Shown: piece after piece, positions 32,648-42,500 of the stretch
How the letters are laid out: each line of letters begins with the position of its first letter
How positions within the stretch are numbered: the stretch's first letter is position 1
NCBI RefSeq assembly: GCF_014042365.1
Contig: NZ_JACEZS010000033.1
Span: 1 to 46,874 of the forward strand
DNA length: 46,874 nucleotides
Source: Rugamonas fusca
GTDB taxonomy: Bacteria > Pseudomonadota > Gammaproteobacteria > Burkholderiales > Burkholderiaceae_D
Direction of reading: 5' to 3'
The notes under the pieces: generated by a model
Seen by the model: the letters and a program-made list of their open reading frames with translations, nothing else
What the model was told of the DNA's origin: nothing
The model's database searches: none
Position numbers and translations under genes: made by a program

Positions 32648-34002
32648 GCTATTTTCTCGCACAGGATGGTGTTTTCACCGTCGGCCGCGCCGCCGCAGGC
32701 GGCGAACATGCTGATCCAGGCCTGGTCCAGCGCGGCCACGGTCAGCCGCGGCGGCTCGCCGGCGAAGCCGGCGAAATCGGCGATGCGGGCCAGGATGTCA
32801 CGCGGATAGCTGGCCAGCAGCGGCTCGCCGCTGCCCGCGTGCAGCTGCTCGATCAGGTAATCAAGGGCCGCCTCGTCGCGCGCCACGGCCGCGCTGTCGC
32901 ACAACTCGCGGAACAGGCAGCGGTAGCGCGCCTCGCTCAAGGCCCCCACCTCGATCTTGTAGGCCAGGCGGCGCAAGGCGGCCGGGTCCAGCAGATGCTC
33001 GGGCGCGCGGTTGGTGGCGAACATCAACAGCAGCCGGAATGGCGCGGCGAACTTGTGGCCGCCCTGCAGCGTGACCTGGTCGCAGCCGGCGTCGAGCGGG
33101 CCCAGGTAGCGGTTGAGCACATCGGCGGCCGGCATGCGCTGGCGCCCCAGGTCGTCCACCACCAGCAAGCCATTGTTGGCCTTGAAATGGGGCGGCGCCC
33201 GGTAGCTGCCGCTGCTGGCGTCCCACTGTGGCTCGAGCATCTCGGCGTTCAGTTCCGCCCCCAGCGACACCAGCGGCCGCTGGCACAGCATCCAGCGCGC
33301 GTCGCAACTGCGCCGCTCCAGCGCCTGGCGCACTTGCGCGGCCAGCCGCGGCGGCGGCGCCTGGTGCACGGCCGCGTCATACAGCTGGATGATGTCCTGG
33401 CCCACGGCCACCGCGTGCGGTACGGCCACCACGCCTTGCAGCAAGCGTCCCAGCTTGCGCGCCAGCCAGCTCTTGCCGCTGCCGGGCAGTCCGTACAGCA
33501 GGATGGAGCGGCCCGAATACATGGCTGCCCCCAGCAGGCCATGCATGGCCGGGGCCAGGTGGTCATCCGCCACTTCCACGGCCAGGTCGTCGGCCGTGAC
33601 GGGCGGCAGCAGGGCGGCCTGCCGCTCGACCATGGCGCGGTAGGCGTCCAGCGTGACGGGCGCCGGGCCCGCGTAAGGGCAGCGCTCGAGCCAGGCCCCG
33701 GCGCGCTGCTTGCCCACCGTGGTCAGCTGGTATTGCACGTCGATGTCCGATTCGCCGCGCCACGCCACTTCGGCCAGTTGCTCGGCCAGCATGAAGTCCA
33801 GCGTCTCGCGCAGCACGTTGATGGACAGGCGCAGCTTGCCCGTCAGGATGGGCAGATGGGTGCGGCCGCCGATGTACAGGCACTTGGCGATCAGTTCCAC
33901 CAGCAACGGCAGCTCCAGCCCCGTCTCCCGCACCGATTTGGGCTGGGGCGGCAGCGGCGGCAAGCCGTCGGCGGCGGTCACCTGCAGTTCAAGCTCGGAC
34001 AT
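32644..34002 (-). CDS. AAA-type ATPase of the Tad locus
   Basis: 452 residues from ATG 34002 (GAGGAG upstream). Residues 171-178 GLPGSGKS form Walker A and the later LLVVDDLGRQRMPAADVLN Walker B; LLMFATNRAPEHLLDPAALR is a sensor-1-like segment. The N-terminal 120 residues look like a winged helix (LLVELIAKCLYIGGRTHLPI, LRETLDFMLAEQLAEVAWRG). A homologous ATPase gene between the prepilin peptidase and CpaB is found in several Burkholderiales Tad loci but is not part of the classical Tad set; its job in pilus biogenesis or control is unknown. Transcribed with its neighbours. Confidence 0.8.
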   Translation of the reverse strand: MSELELQVTAADGLPPLPPQPKSVRETGLELPLLVELIAKCLYIGGRTHLPILTGKLRLSINVLRETLDFMLAEQLAEVAWRGESDIDVQYQLTTVGKQRAGAWLERCPYAGPAPVTLDAYRAMVERQAALLPPVTADDLAVEVADDHLAPAMHGLLGAAMYSGRSILLYGLPGSGKSWLARKLGRLLQGVVAVPHAVAVGQDIIQLYDAAVHQAPPPRLAAQVRQALERRSCDARWMLCQRPLVSLGAELNAEMLEPQWDASSGSYRAPPHFKANNGLLVVDDLGRQRMPAADVLNRYLGPLDAGCDQVTLQGGHKFAAPFRLLLMFATNRAPEHLLDPAALRRLAYKIEVGALSEARYRCLFRELCDSAAVARDEAALDYLIEQLHAGSGEPLLASYPRDILARIADFAGFAGEPPRLTVAALDQAWISMFAACGGAADGENTILCEKIA

Positions 34003-34125
34003 GATGGTGCTCCTCAATCTGTCTGGCTCGCAAGATTGTTCCCACGAGCAATCGATTCTAACGATGGGGGCGGGCTGGACTTTGATCCGCAGCAAGGCGC
34101 TGGCGGTAGCCGCCGGCCTTGGTGC

Positions 34126-34653
34126 TCATTGCCCCCACAGCACATAGCCCATGGTGCCCAGCGCGACGGCCAGGCCGTAGGGTATGCCGCCCACGCTGGC
34201 GCCGGGCGGCAGCGGCACGGGCTGCAGCGGCACCCCCAGCAGGCGTAGCAACAACGGTTTGCCCAGCGCCGCCAGGTTGCGCCACACGGCGCGCCAGCGG
34301 CCGTTGTACAGCAGCATGGCCAGCGCCATCAGGCCGCCGATCAGGCAGGACAACAGTCCGATATGCAATGCCCCGCGCGGTCCCGCGAAAGCACCCACCA
34401 TGGCCAGCAACTTGACGTCGCCAGCCGCCATGCCGCGCGCCAGGTACAGCGGCAGGAAGAGAAAGAAGCCGGCCAGCGCGCCGGCCAGCCAGTCGGTCAC
34501 GGGGGCCCAGTGGGCGCCGTCCAGCAAGTGCAGCAGCAGCGCCAGCAGCAGGCCGCTGAGCACCAGCACGTTGGGGATGCGGCGCACCGACAGGTCCGTG
34601 TAGGCCGCCTGCGCGACCATGCAGATGAGGATCAGTTCGATGGCGTGATTCAT
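34126..34653 (-). CDS. tadV: Prepilin peptidase TadV (CpaA)
   Basis: 175 residues, almost entirely hydrophobic, with about six membrane helices. The two catalytic aspartates of type IV prepilin peptidases of the short kind are seen: YTDLSVRRIPN (Asp about 20) and the GxGD-like AAGDVKLLAMVGAF (Asp about 79). It cleaves the leader of Flp pilin and TadE/F-like pseudopilins. There is no N-methyltransferase domain, as usual for TadV. It follows the Flp gene by 58 bases. Confidence 0.9.
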   Translation of the reverse strand: MNHAIELILICMVAQAAYTDLSVRRIPNVLVLSGLLLALLLHLLDGAHWAPVTDWLAGALAGFFLFLPLYLARGMAAGDVKLLAMVGAFAGPRGALHIGLLSCLIGGLMALAMLLYNGRWRAVWRNLAALGKPLLLRLLGVPLQPVPLPPGASVGGIPYGLAVALGTMGYVLWGQ

Positions 34654-34711
34654 GGGGTCGCCTCTGCGCGTAAGTCCTCCCGGCTGGCCCAGCCCGGGAG
34701 GACGAGCCGGT

Positions 34712-34891
34712 TCAAGGCGCGGTCAGCTTGTTGCCGATACCGGTGAAGGTATCGATCAATGGCTGTTTCAGCAGCGCCACCGAGGCCAGCACGGCCGCCG
34801 CCATCACCGCCGCGATCAAGCCGTATTCAATGGCCGTGATCCCCCCGTCATCCCTGGCGAATTGCTTCGCCGCCGCTATCAATGCATGCAT
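34712..34891 (-). CDS. flp: Flp/Fap-type major pilin
   Basis: 59 residues from ATG 34891 (GGGAG upstream). After the short leader MHALIAAAKQFARDDGG the class-IVb cleavage site and Glu/Tyr motif are visible (GG, ITAIEYGLIAA), followed by the hydrophobic helix AVMAAAVLASVALLK. It is the structural pilin of the Tad pilus. As first gene of the operon it is probably expressed most strongly; the spacing to tadV leaves room for a partial stop or processing site. No second flp copy is visible. Confidence 0.92.
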   Translation of the reverse strand: MHALIAAAKQFARDDGGITAIEYGLIAAVMAAAVLASVALLKQPLIDTFTGIGNKLTAP

Positions 34892-35390
34892 GGCAGACTC
34901 CCAAAAGTGATTGAAATACCCTACCCCTGACGCAAGCGGAAGATGCCCAAAAGAAACCATCATTTCCCGCTATCATTACCGCGCCATTGGGTTCACTATA
35001 GGGTCTGTAGCACATTGGGAGTTGACTTGGCGCAAGCTTTCCATGTGGAACTATTTGCATGATGTGCGGAAAATTTCAGCACCATGCACACGGGGAAGCT
35101 GGCTTATGTCAAACTGCTCGGGTTTTCCCGCGAGTACGCTGGCACAGGCGACGGCCGGCCGCGTTGTCGGGAAAAAGATGCATGGAATCGTGAGGAATGT
35201 TTTTTTTCGCACACATGAATTGCCTAGAATGCAAAAAGCTATTATCCTGCTTAGCTGTTCTTTGGAAAGGCCCCGTGCAATCGTTTCACAGTGCGCCTTA
35301 CTATCAAAAAAACACTGCGCTGATGCTTGATAGACGTGAACGAAATGTGGCTAGACACAATGGTTGTGTGACAATTTTCCAGAGACGCGA
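34892..35390. other. Intergenic region between the flp operon and the diguanylate cyclase gene
   Basis: About 500 bases without a supported gene. It must hold the leftward flp promoter and the rightward promoter of the diguanylate cyclase. AT-rich patches such as GTTTTTTTTC near 35198-35207 and ATCAAAAAAAC near 35298-35308 are visible. Small open frames occur but show no coding signs. Confidence 0.5.
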
Positions 35391-36434
35391 ATGGATTCCC
35401 TACTGAAACACATGGTGGACATGACCGGCCACCGCGATCACACGATGCTCGACATCTCCGTGATCTCGGCGGTTCAGGAGCTCGCCCATGCCACTCAGAC
35501 CCGGGTCTTGTCACTGGCGCAAGTGCGCGGCCAGTTGTTCGTGCGCCCGCGCGCCATCATCACCGATGGCTTGCCCGCCAAGATGGTGGACAACCCCGAC
35601 CCCAGCAGCCCCGGCGAACCGATCAGCAATTTCCCTGCACTGGCGGCCTGCATCGCGCGCCATGAGGCCAGTGCCGACGTGGCCAACGCGCAAGGCGAAC
35701 ACACCCTGTGGCTGCCCATCTGGCTGGGTGACAAGGCCGACACCTGCCTGGAAATCGTCAACCCCACGCCCTACACGAGCGACACCATCCACGTCATCGG
35801 CGGCATCGTCAGCGTGTACCGCAATTTCCAGAACCTGCTCGACTACAGCGAGCGCGATTCACTGACGGGCTTGCTCAACCGCAAGACTTTCGACGACCAG
35901 CTCAGCAAGATGCTGGCCGCCAGCCCGGAACCGGACGCGCTGACCCTGCCCGGCGAACCCGAACGGCGCCACCACCAGGACCAGGAGAAGCAGTGGCTGG
36001 CCGTGGTGGACGTGGACCATTTCAAGCACGTCAACGACCGCTTCGGCCACCTGTACGGCGACGAAGTGCTGATCCTGATCGCCAACCTGATGACGTCCTC
36101 GTTCCGGGCCCAGGACCGGGTGTTCCGCTTCGGCGGCGAGGAATTCGTCGTGCTGCTGCGTTCGACCACGCTCGACAATGTCAAAAAGATCATTGACCGC
36201 TTCCGCGTCAACGTGGAGTCGCATGAATTCCCGCAGGTGGGCCGGGTCACCGTCAGCGTCGGCTTCGTCAGCATCAGCGCCGTGGAAGCGCCCGTGATCA
36301 TCCTGGGCAAGGCCGACCAGGCGTTGTACTACGCCAAGAGCCACGGCCGCAACCTGGCCTGCCACTACGACGAACTGGTCGAAGGCGGCTTGCTGCAAAC
36401 CATAGAATCGAACGATACGGCCGAATTCTTCTGA
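35391..36434 (+). CDS. Diguanylate cyclase (GGDEF domain) with GAF-like N-terminus
   Basis: 347 residues. The first 150 residues look like a soluble sensor domain (DITVISAVQELAHATQTRVL-like, here DISVISAVQELAHATQTRVL; HTLWLPIWLGDKADTCLEIV). The GGDEF half starts DSLTGLLNRKTFDDQLSKML, continues VVDVDHFKHVNDRFGHLYGD and has GGEEF in FRFGGEEFVVLLR; RAQD five residues upstream is an inhibitory I-site. Residue order agrees with an active cyclase. A proline/histidine-rich insert (EPDALTLPGEPERRHHQDQE) is unusual. It meets the HD-GYP gene tail to tail with 18 bases between. Confidence 0.9.
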   Translation: MDSLLKHMVDMTGHRDHTMLDISVISAVQELAHATQTRVLSLAQVRGQLFVRPRAIITDGLPAKMVDNPDPSSPGEPISNFPALAACIARHEASADVANAQGEHTLWLPIWLGDKADTCLEIVNPTPYTSDTIHVIGGIVSVYRNFQNLLDYSERDSLTGLLNRKTFDDQLSKMLAASPEPDALTLPGEPERRHHQDQEKQWLAVVDVDHFKHVNDRFGHLYGDEVLILIANLMTSSFRAQDRVFRFGGEEFVVLLRSTTLDNVKKIIDRFRVNVESHEFPQVGRVTVSVGFVSISAVEAPVIILGKADQALYYAKSHGRNLACHYDELVEGGLLQTIESNDTAEFF

Positions 36435-36452
36435 CGCTGGCGCGCCCCGGCC

Positions 36453-37673
36453 TCAGGCCAGCGTGAGGAAGCGCATGGGGTCGACCTTCCACTTGGACGG
36501 CGACTCGTGGCCGACGATCTTGTCGCCGCCGCCAAAGCCCAGTCCGCGCGACAAGTCGATGGTTTCCGGCTTGATGTAGAGATTTTGCTTGGTATTGAAG
36601 AACACGTTGACCTTGGGTGCCAGCAGATTGGTCTCGTGCGGCTCGATCACCACCCCCAGCCGCCCCGATTCCAGCAGCACCATGGTGCCCACCGGATAGA
36701 TGCCCACGCAACGCATGAATTCCTGCGCATAGGTGGGGTTGAAATGGAACTTGCTCCACTCGTAGATCTTGCGCAGGGCGGCGGCGGCCGACATGCCCTT
36801 GTGATAGCAGCGATCAGCCGTGATCGCATCATACACGTCGACAATGGCCGCCATCTGCGCCAGTTCACTGATACCGTCGCCGCCCTGCTTGTCCGGGTAA
36901 CCACTGCCGTCGCGCCGCTCGTGGTGGTGCAACGTGATGTCGAGCGGAATCGGCCCCACCTCGGGCGACTGCAGCAGGATGTCGTAGCCATCCTTGGGAT
37001 GGCGCTTGATGATGGCGAATTCCTCGTCCGTCAGCGGGCCCGGCTTGTTCAGGATGGCGTCCGGCACCAGCGCCTTGCCCGTGTCGTGCAGCAAGCCGCC
37101 AAGGCCGGCCTGGTGGGTCAGCTCGGGGTCCATCCCGCGCGAACGGCAGAACGCCACCAGCAGCGCGCACACGCTGACGGAATGAAGGAAGGTGTAATCA
37201 TCCTTGGTCTTGATGCGCAGCAAGCCGACCAATGCGCCCGGATTGCGCAGGATCGATTCCGTGATGTTCTGCACCACCGGCTGCACCTGGTCCAGTTCGA
37301 TCGCCTTGCCCAGCCGGGCGTCGCGCATGACGGTGCGCACCAGGTTCGAGGCCTGGTGCCGGATCTGGTGCGCGCGCGCCATTTCCTCGCCCAGCGACAC
37401 GCGCGTCACCACCACCGGCTTGGCCGCCAGCTCCACCAGCTCACGTTCCGTCTCCGCCTGCGCCTCGGCCAGGGTGGGTGCGTTCTCCACGTCCAGGCCC
37501 TTGGCGCTGTCGATGACGACGTCATGGATACCGGACTCGATGATCTTGCGGATCTCGTCTTCGCTGCTGATGAGGAAACGGTTGCGGATAAACGGATGGG
37601 TCATCCAGTCACAACTGAGATCATGGATGTACATGCCCACTTTCAGCTGTGAGGAATCGACTTTCTTAAACAT
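36453..37673 (-). CDS. HD-GYP c-di-GMP phosphodiesterase with N-terminal DUF3391
   Basis: 406 residues. DUF3391 occupies about 1-150 (SSQLKVGMYIHDLSCDWMTH). The HD-GYP domain follows with LHSVSVCALLVAFCRSRG, HDTGKALVPDAILNKPGPLT and the second half HHHERRDGSGYPDKQGGDGI, giving the full HD...GYP signature. It hydrolyses c-di-GMP to GMP. ATG 37673 (MFKKVDSSQL) is preferred over 37682. Its convergent neighbour is a diguanylate cyclase and the Tad pilus operon is 1.5 kb away; pilus or surface control by c-di-GMP is likely but inferred. Confidence 0.92.
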   Translation of the reverse strand: MFKKVDSSQLKVGMYIHDLSCDWMTHPFIRNRFLISSEDEIRKIIESGIHDVVIDSAKGLDVENAPTLAEAQAETERELVELAAKPVVVTRVSLGEEMARAHQIRHQASNLVRTVMRDARLGKAIELDQVQPVVQNITESILRNPGALVGLLRIKTKDDYTFLHSVSVCALLVAFCRSRGMDPELTHQAGLGGLLHDTGKALVPDAILNKPGPLTDEEFAIIKRHPKDGYDILLQSPEVGPIPLDITLHHHERRDGSGYPDKQGGDGISELAQMAAIVDVYDAITADRCYHKGMSAAAALRKIYEWSKFHFNPTYAQEFMRCVGIYPVGTMVLLESGRLGVVIEPHETNLLAPKVNVFFNTKQNLYIKPETIDLSRGLGFGGGDKIVGHESPSKWKVDPMRFLTLA

Positions 37674-37811
37674 ACAGGACACTCACGAAGGAAGCTGGGA
37701 GGGCAGGAAGCGTTAGAATGAGTATAACAAATAGTTTCTGTCCAGGACTATGTTTTGCCATTCCGGCAGCATTTGTATCCGGTTTTTTACACAGCGCGCA
37801 ACACAAATTCC

Positions 37812-38747
37812 ATGGAATTACGCCAACTTCGCTATTTTGTCGCCATCGTCGACCATGGTTCGCTATCGCGCGCCGCACTGGTGCTGCACGTGGCCCAGCC
37901 CGCCCTGACCCAGCAACTGCGCCAGCTGGAACAGGAACTGGAGGCGCAACTGCTGCACCGCACGGCCCAGGGCGTGCTCAGCACGGACGCCGGCAAGGTG
38001 TTCTACCAGCATGCGCAAGCGATCCTCAAGCAGGTGGCCGACGCCAAATCGGCCGTGACGCAATCCGCCACGCGTCCGTCGGGCAGCGTCACGCTGGGAC
38101 TGCCGCACAGCATATCGGGCGCGCTGGCGCTGCCGCTGCTGATGGCCGCCCGTCAGCATTATCCCGAGATCACGCTGCAACTGACGGAGGAATTGACGGG
38201 CAACTTGAGCGAACAGCTTAAATCGGGCCGGGTCAACCTGGCCGTGCTGTTTGACGATGGCCAGCTGACCCCGTTCGCCTGCACCGCGCTGGCGGAGGAG
38301 GAATTGCGCTTCATTTGCCGCGCCGACGCCGCTTGCGCACCGGATGGCGCGACCATCACGCTGGCACAGGCGCTAGCCGCACCACTGATCTTACCGGGCT
38401 TGCAACATGGGGTGCGGCCGCGCATCGAAAGCGTGGCGCGCACGGCGGGCCTGACGTGCGGCGACGTCATCGAGATCAACTCGATCGCCATATTGAAATC
38501 CGCCATCCTGGCTGGCATGGGCGCCACCATCCTGCCCGTGGCGCCGCTGCTGGACGAAGTGGAACGGGGCACCATGCGCAGCTACCGCATCCACGACCCC
38601 GCCATCTCGCGCACGGTGGTGTTGTGCGCGTCGAAAAACATCCCGCTCACCAACGCGGCGGCCGCCGTCAGCCGGCTGGCGGTGCAGGTGGCGGCCGAGC
38701 TGTGCGCCAGCGGCACCTGGCTGGGCGCCCGCCCGCTGCCGCAATAA
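37812..38747 (+). CDS. LysR-type regulator (Nac-like)
   Basis: 311 residues from ATG 37812. Residues 1-60 are the LysR winged helix (MELRQLRYFVAIVDHGSLSR, AALVLHVAQPALTQQLRQLE), and residues 90-300 the substrate-binding domain (GSVTLGLPHSISGALALPLL, LAAPLILPGLQHGVRPRI, LKSAILAGMGATILPVAPLL). The whole resembles the Nac / nitrogen assimilation control group, which normally acts under nitrogen limitation, but its ligand and targets here are unknown. It is transcribed alone, away from the HD-GYP gene. Confidence 0.88.
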   Translation: MELRQLRYFVAIVDHGSLSRAALVLHVAQPALTQQLRQLEQELEAQLLHRTAQGVLSTDAGKVFYQHAQAILKQVADAKSAVTQSATRPSGSVTLGLPHSISGALALPLLMAARQHYPEITLQLTEELTGNLSEQLKSGRVNLAVLFDDGQLTPFACTALAEEELRFICRADAACAPDGATITLAQALAAPLILPGLQHGVRPRIESVARTAGLTCGDVIEINSIAILKSAILAGMGATILPVAPLLDEVERGTMRSYRIHDPAISRTVVLCASKNIPLTNAAAAVSRLAVQVAAELCASGTWLGARPLPQ

Positions 38748-38765
38748 GCATCCGTTCCCCGGCAG

Positions 38766-39290
38766 TCAGACCAGCAGCGCCTGCAATTGGCGCTGCATGG
38801 CCGGCGCCAGCGCGGGCGCGGCCTTGGCCAGGTTGACCTGCTTGGCCGTCTCGGCCACCTCGGCCACGCCGGCGGCGACCGGATAGGTGCCCCTGGCCAG
38901 CAGCCACTTGAGCACATCGACCAGGTGCCACACGGCGATGCTGCCGTCATGCACGGGCGGCGGGAAACTGGTGGCATGGTTGACCATGAGCTTGCGCATA
39001 TTCTGGCGCGTGGTGCCGACCAGCTTGGCCACATCAGTCAGACCCACGAAGTCGGGACCGGCCTCGATCAGGCGGGCGCTGGGCACCACCCGCTTGACGT
39101 CGGCCAGCGCGCTCAGCAGCGCCGCCTGCGCGCTGTCGGCCTCGCGCGTGAATTCCAGTGCGATGCGGCCCGGTTGGCCGATACCAATCAGGGCATCGTC
39201 GCAGCCGGCGGCGCCCAACCGTTCCACGATGTCTTCCTGCTTGCAATCTTGGGCGGACAGTTGGTACTTGAGGATGAACAGATATCCCAT
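38766..39290 (-). CDS. Small HTH-type DNA-binding protein
   Basis: 174 residues. The middle reads GPDFVGLTDVAKLVGTTRQN MRKLMV, a helix-turn-helix resembling MerR-like or excisionase-type domains; the N-terminal part (LFILKYQLSAQDCKQEDIVE, GIGQPGRIALEFTREADSA) is an unfamiliar alpha-beta module. The end is Ala-rich and helical. It lies divergent from the indolepyruvate oxidoreductase gene with 309 bases between and convergent with the LysR gene. A local regulatory role is plausible, not shown. Confidence 0.7.
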   Translation of the reverse strand: MGYLFILKYQLSAQDCKQEDIVERLGAAGCDDALIGIGQPGRIALEFTREADSAQAALLSALADVKRVVPSARLIEAGPDFVGLTDVAKLVGTTRQNMRKLMVNHATSFPPPVHDGSIAVWHLVDVLKWLLARGTYPVAAGVAEVAETAKQVNLAKAAPALAPAMQRQLQALLV

Positions 39291-39438
39291 GGTGTCACTC
39301 CGGCTTTTTTGCCGCGACGACGGTCTTATGTTCAGTGCAATGATCGACCACGCGCCGTATGGCCTTGGCCAGCGCAGCAGTGCGGCCGACCGCCTTGCGC
39401 CCCATCATTTTTTCTTATACCCCCATCCAGAAACGCTA

Positions 39439-39468
39439 TTTCCGTTAACGTCAACTAGTCTCTACACT
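39439..39468 (+). promoter_or_regulatory. Possible LiuR-like half-palindrome upstream of the indolepyruvate oxidoreductase gene
   Basis: TTTCCGTTAACGTCAAC (39439-39455) shares the CGTTAACGTCA core with the palindrome before the mutase gene at 43323-43342; the left half-site is imperfect. A weak -10 box TACACT lies at 39463-39468. Confidence 0.4.
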
Positions 39469-39599
39469 GGCCGCACTGCGGATGGTTGAGCCCCAGCTTT
39501 CCGCATCGCTGCCATAACAGGCGGCCAATGGCCCGACCCTGGTGCGCCTACCCGGCGCTTCCACAGACCGGGCGCGATCTGATACCACGGAGACAACCC

Positions 39600-42500
39600 A
39601 TGCCTGATACCACGGCCACCGGCCCTGCCACGTCCACCGGCGTCGCAGCGACCGCCACCGACCGCCTCACCAGCGTCACCCTCGACGACAAATACACCGC
39701 CACCGACGGCGCCATCTTCCTGTCCGGCATCCAGGCCCTGGTGCGCCTGCCCATGCTGCAGCGCCAGCGCGACCTGGCCGCCGGCCTGAACACGGCCGGC
39801 TTCATTTCCGGCTACCGCGGCTCGCCGCTGGGCGGCCTCGATGAAAACCTGTGGAAGGCGCAAAAACACCTGGCCGATCATCACGTCCAGTTCGTCCCCG
39901 GCGTCAACGAGGACCTGGCCGCCACGGCCGTGTGGGGCTCGCAGCAGGTGGACCTGATCGGCGAGGCCAGGTACGACGGCGTGTTCGCCATGTGGTACGG
40001 CAAGGGTCCCGGCGTGGACCGCTGCGGCGACGTCTTCAAGCACATGAACCACGCCGGCACCGCCAAACACGGCGGCGTGCTGCTGGTGGCCGGCGACGAC
40101 CACGGCGCCTACTCGTCCACCCTGCCGCACCAGTCCGACCACCTGTTCTCGGCCTCCATGATCCCCGTGCTGTACCCCTGCAACGTGCAGGAATACCTGG
40201 ACCTGGGCTTGCACGGCTGGGCCATGTCGCGCTTCTCGGGCTGCACGGTGGCCTTCAAGGCGCTGGCCGACACGGTCGAATCGTCGGCCTCGGTGGACGC
40301 CAACCCGTTCCGCGTCGAATGCAAGATCCCGCAGGACTTCCAGATGCCCGAAGGCGGCCTGAACGCGCGCCTGTCCAGCATCCCGCTGGGCCAGCAGGCG
40401 CGCAACCAGGAAGCGCTGATGCAGGACTACAAGATCTATGCGGCGCTGGCCTACGCCCGCGAGAACAAACTCAACCACACCACCATCACCAGCCCCGACG
40501 CCAAGCTCGGCATCATCGCCTCGGGCAAGTCCTACCTGGACGTGCTGGAAGCGCTGCAAGACCTGGGCATCGACGAAGCCATGGCCGCCAGGGTCGGCCT
40601 GCGCCTGTTCAAGGTCGCCATGCCATGGCCGCTGGAGCCGGACAGCGTGCGCGAATTCGCCCAAGGCCTCGACGAGATCCTGGTGGTGGAGGAAAAGCGC
40701 CAGATCGTCGAATACCAGCTCAAGGAACAGCTGTACAACTGGCGCGACGACGTGCGCCCGCGCGTGATCGGCAAGTTCGATGAAAAAGGCGAATGGGTGG
40801 CCCCGCGCGGCGAATGGCTGCTCACCTCCAAGGCCGACTTCTCCGTGTCGCAAGTGGCGCGCGTGATCGCCAGCCGCGTGTCGCGCCTGATCTCGGACCC
40901 CGTCACGTGCGACCACATCAAGGCCCGCCTGGCCTTCCTGGACGCCAAGGACGCCGTGCTCAAGAAAGCCATCAACACCCCGTTCCGTCCCGCCTTCTAC
41001 TGCTCCGGCTGCCCGCACAACACCTCGACCAAGGTGCCCGACGGCAGTCTGGCGCTGGCCGGCATCGGCTGCCACGTGATGGCCACCTCGATCTACCCCG
41101 AGCACAACAAGCTGACCACCCACATGGGCGGCGAAGGCGCGCCGTGGATCGGTCAGGCCGCATTCTCCAAGCTGCCGCACGTATTCCAGAACCTGGGCGA
41201 CGGCACCTACTTCCACTCCGGCTACCTGGCCATCCGCGCGGCCGTGGCGGCCAAGGTCAACATGACCTACAAGATCCTGTACAACGACGCCGTCGCCATG
41301 ACGGGCGGCCAGCCGGTGGACGGCACCACCTCCGTGCCCATGATCGCCCAGCAGATGGCGGCCGAAGGCGTGAAGCGCATCGCGCTGGTGACGGAAGACC
41401 TGGGCCGCTACACGGACCGCTCGGCCCTGCCCACCATCGTCAGCCTGCACGACCGCAAGGAGATGGACGCCGTGCAGCGCGAACTGCGCGAACTGCAAGG
41501 CGTGTCGGTGCTGATCTACGACCAGACCTGCGCGGCCGAGAAGCGCCGCCGCCGCAAGAAGGGCGAGTTCCCCGATCCGGCCAAGCGCATGGTGATCAAC
41601 GAAGCCGTGTGCGAAGGCTGCGGCGACTGCGGCATCCAGTCCAACTGCACCTCCATCCTGCCCAAGGAGACGGAGTTCGGCCGCAAGCGCACCATCGACC
41701 AGTCGTCGTGCAACAAGGACTATTCGTGCGTGAAAGGCTTCTGCCCCAGCTTCGTGACGGTGGAAGGCGGCACGCTGAAAAAGACCAAGACCGGCGTCAG
41801 CAAGGAGGACGCGGACGACGGCTTCGGCCCGCTGCCCGTGCCCGCCCTGCCCGACTGCGAGCAACCGTACAACATCCTCATCAACGGTATCGGCGGCACC
41901 GGCGTGATCACGGTGGGCGCGCTGATGGGCATGGCCGCCCACCTGGAAGGCAAGGGCGCGTCGGTGCTGGACATGACGGGCATGTCGCAGAAAAACGGCT
42001 CCGTCACCTCGCACGTGAAGATCGCCCGCACCCCGGCCCACCTGCGCGCGCAGCGCATCGCCACCGGCGAGGCCGACCTGGTGCTCGGCTGCGACATGCT
42101 GACGGCCGGCGCCGCCGACGCCGTCGCCAAGATGCGGCCGGGCCGCACCATGGCCGTGGTCAACCTGCACGAGCAGCCGCCCGGCACCTTCGCCCAGCAC
42201 GCCGACTGGCAGTATCCGGTGGATGAAGTGCGCGCCCTGATCAGCGAATCCGTGGGCGCCGAGCAGTACCACAGCGCCGACTTCATCAACGCCACCAAAC
42301 TGGCCACGGCGCTGATGGGCGACTCGATCGCCGCCAACCTGTTCATGCTCGGCTACGCGTGGCAGAAAGGCCGCATCCCGCTCACCGAAGCATCGCTGCT
42401 GCGCGCCATCGAATTGAACGGCGTGGGCATCGCCGCCAACCAGCGCAGCTTCCTGTGGGGCCGCCGCGCCGCCGTCGACTTCAAGCGCGTGGAGAAGATC

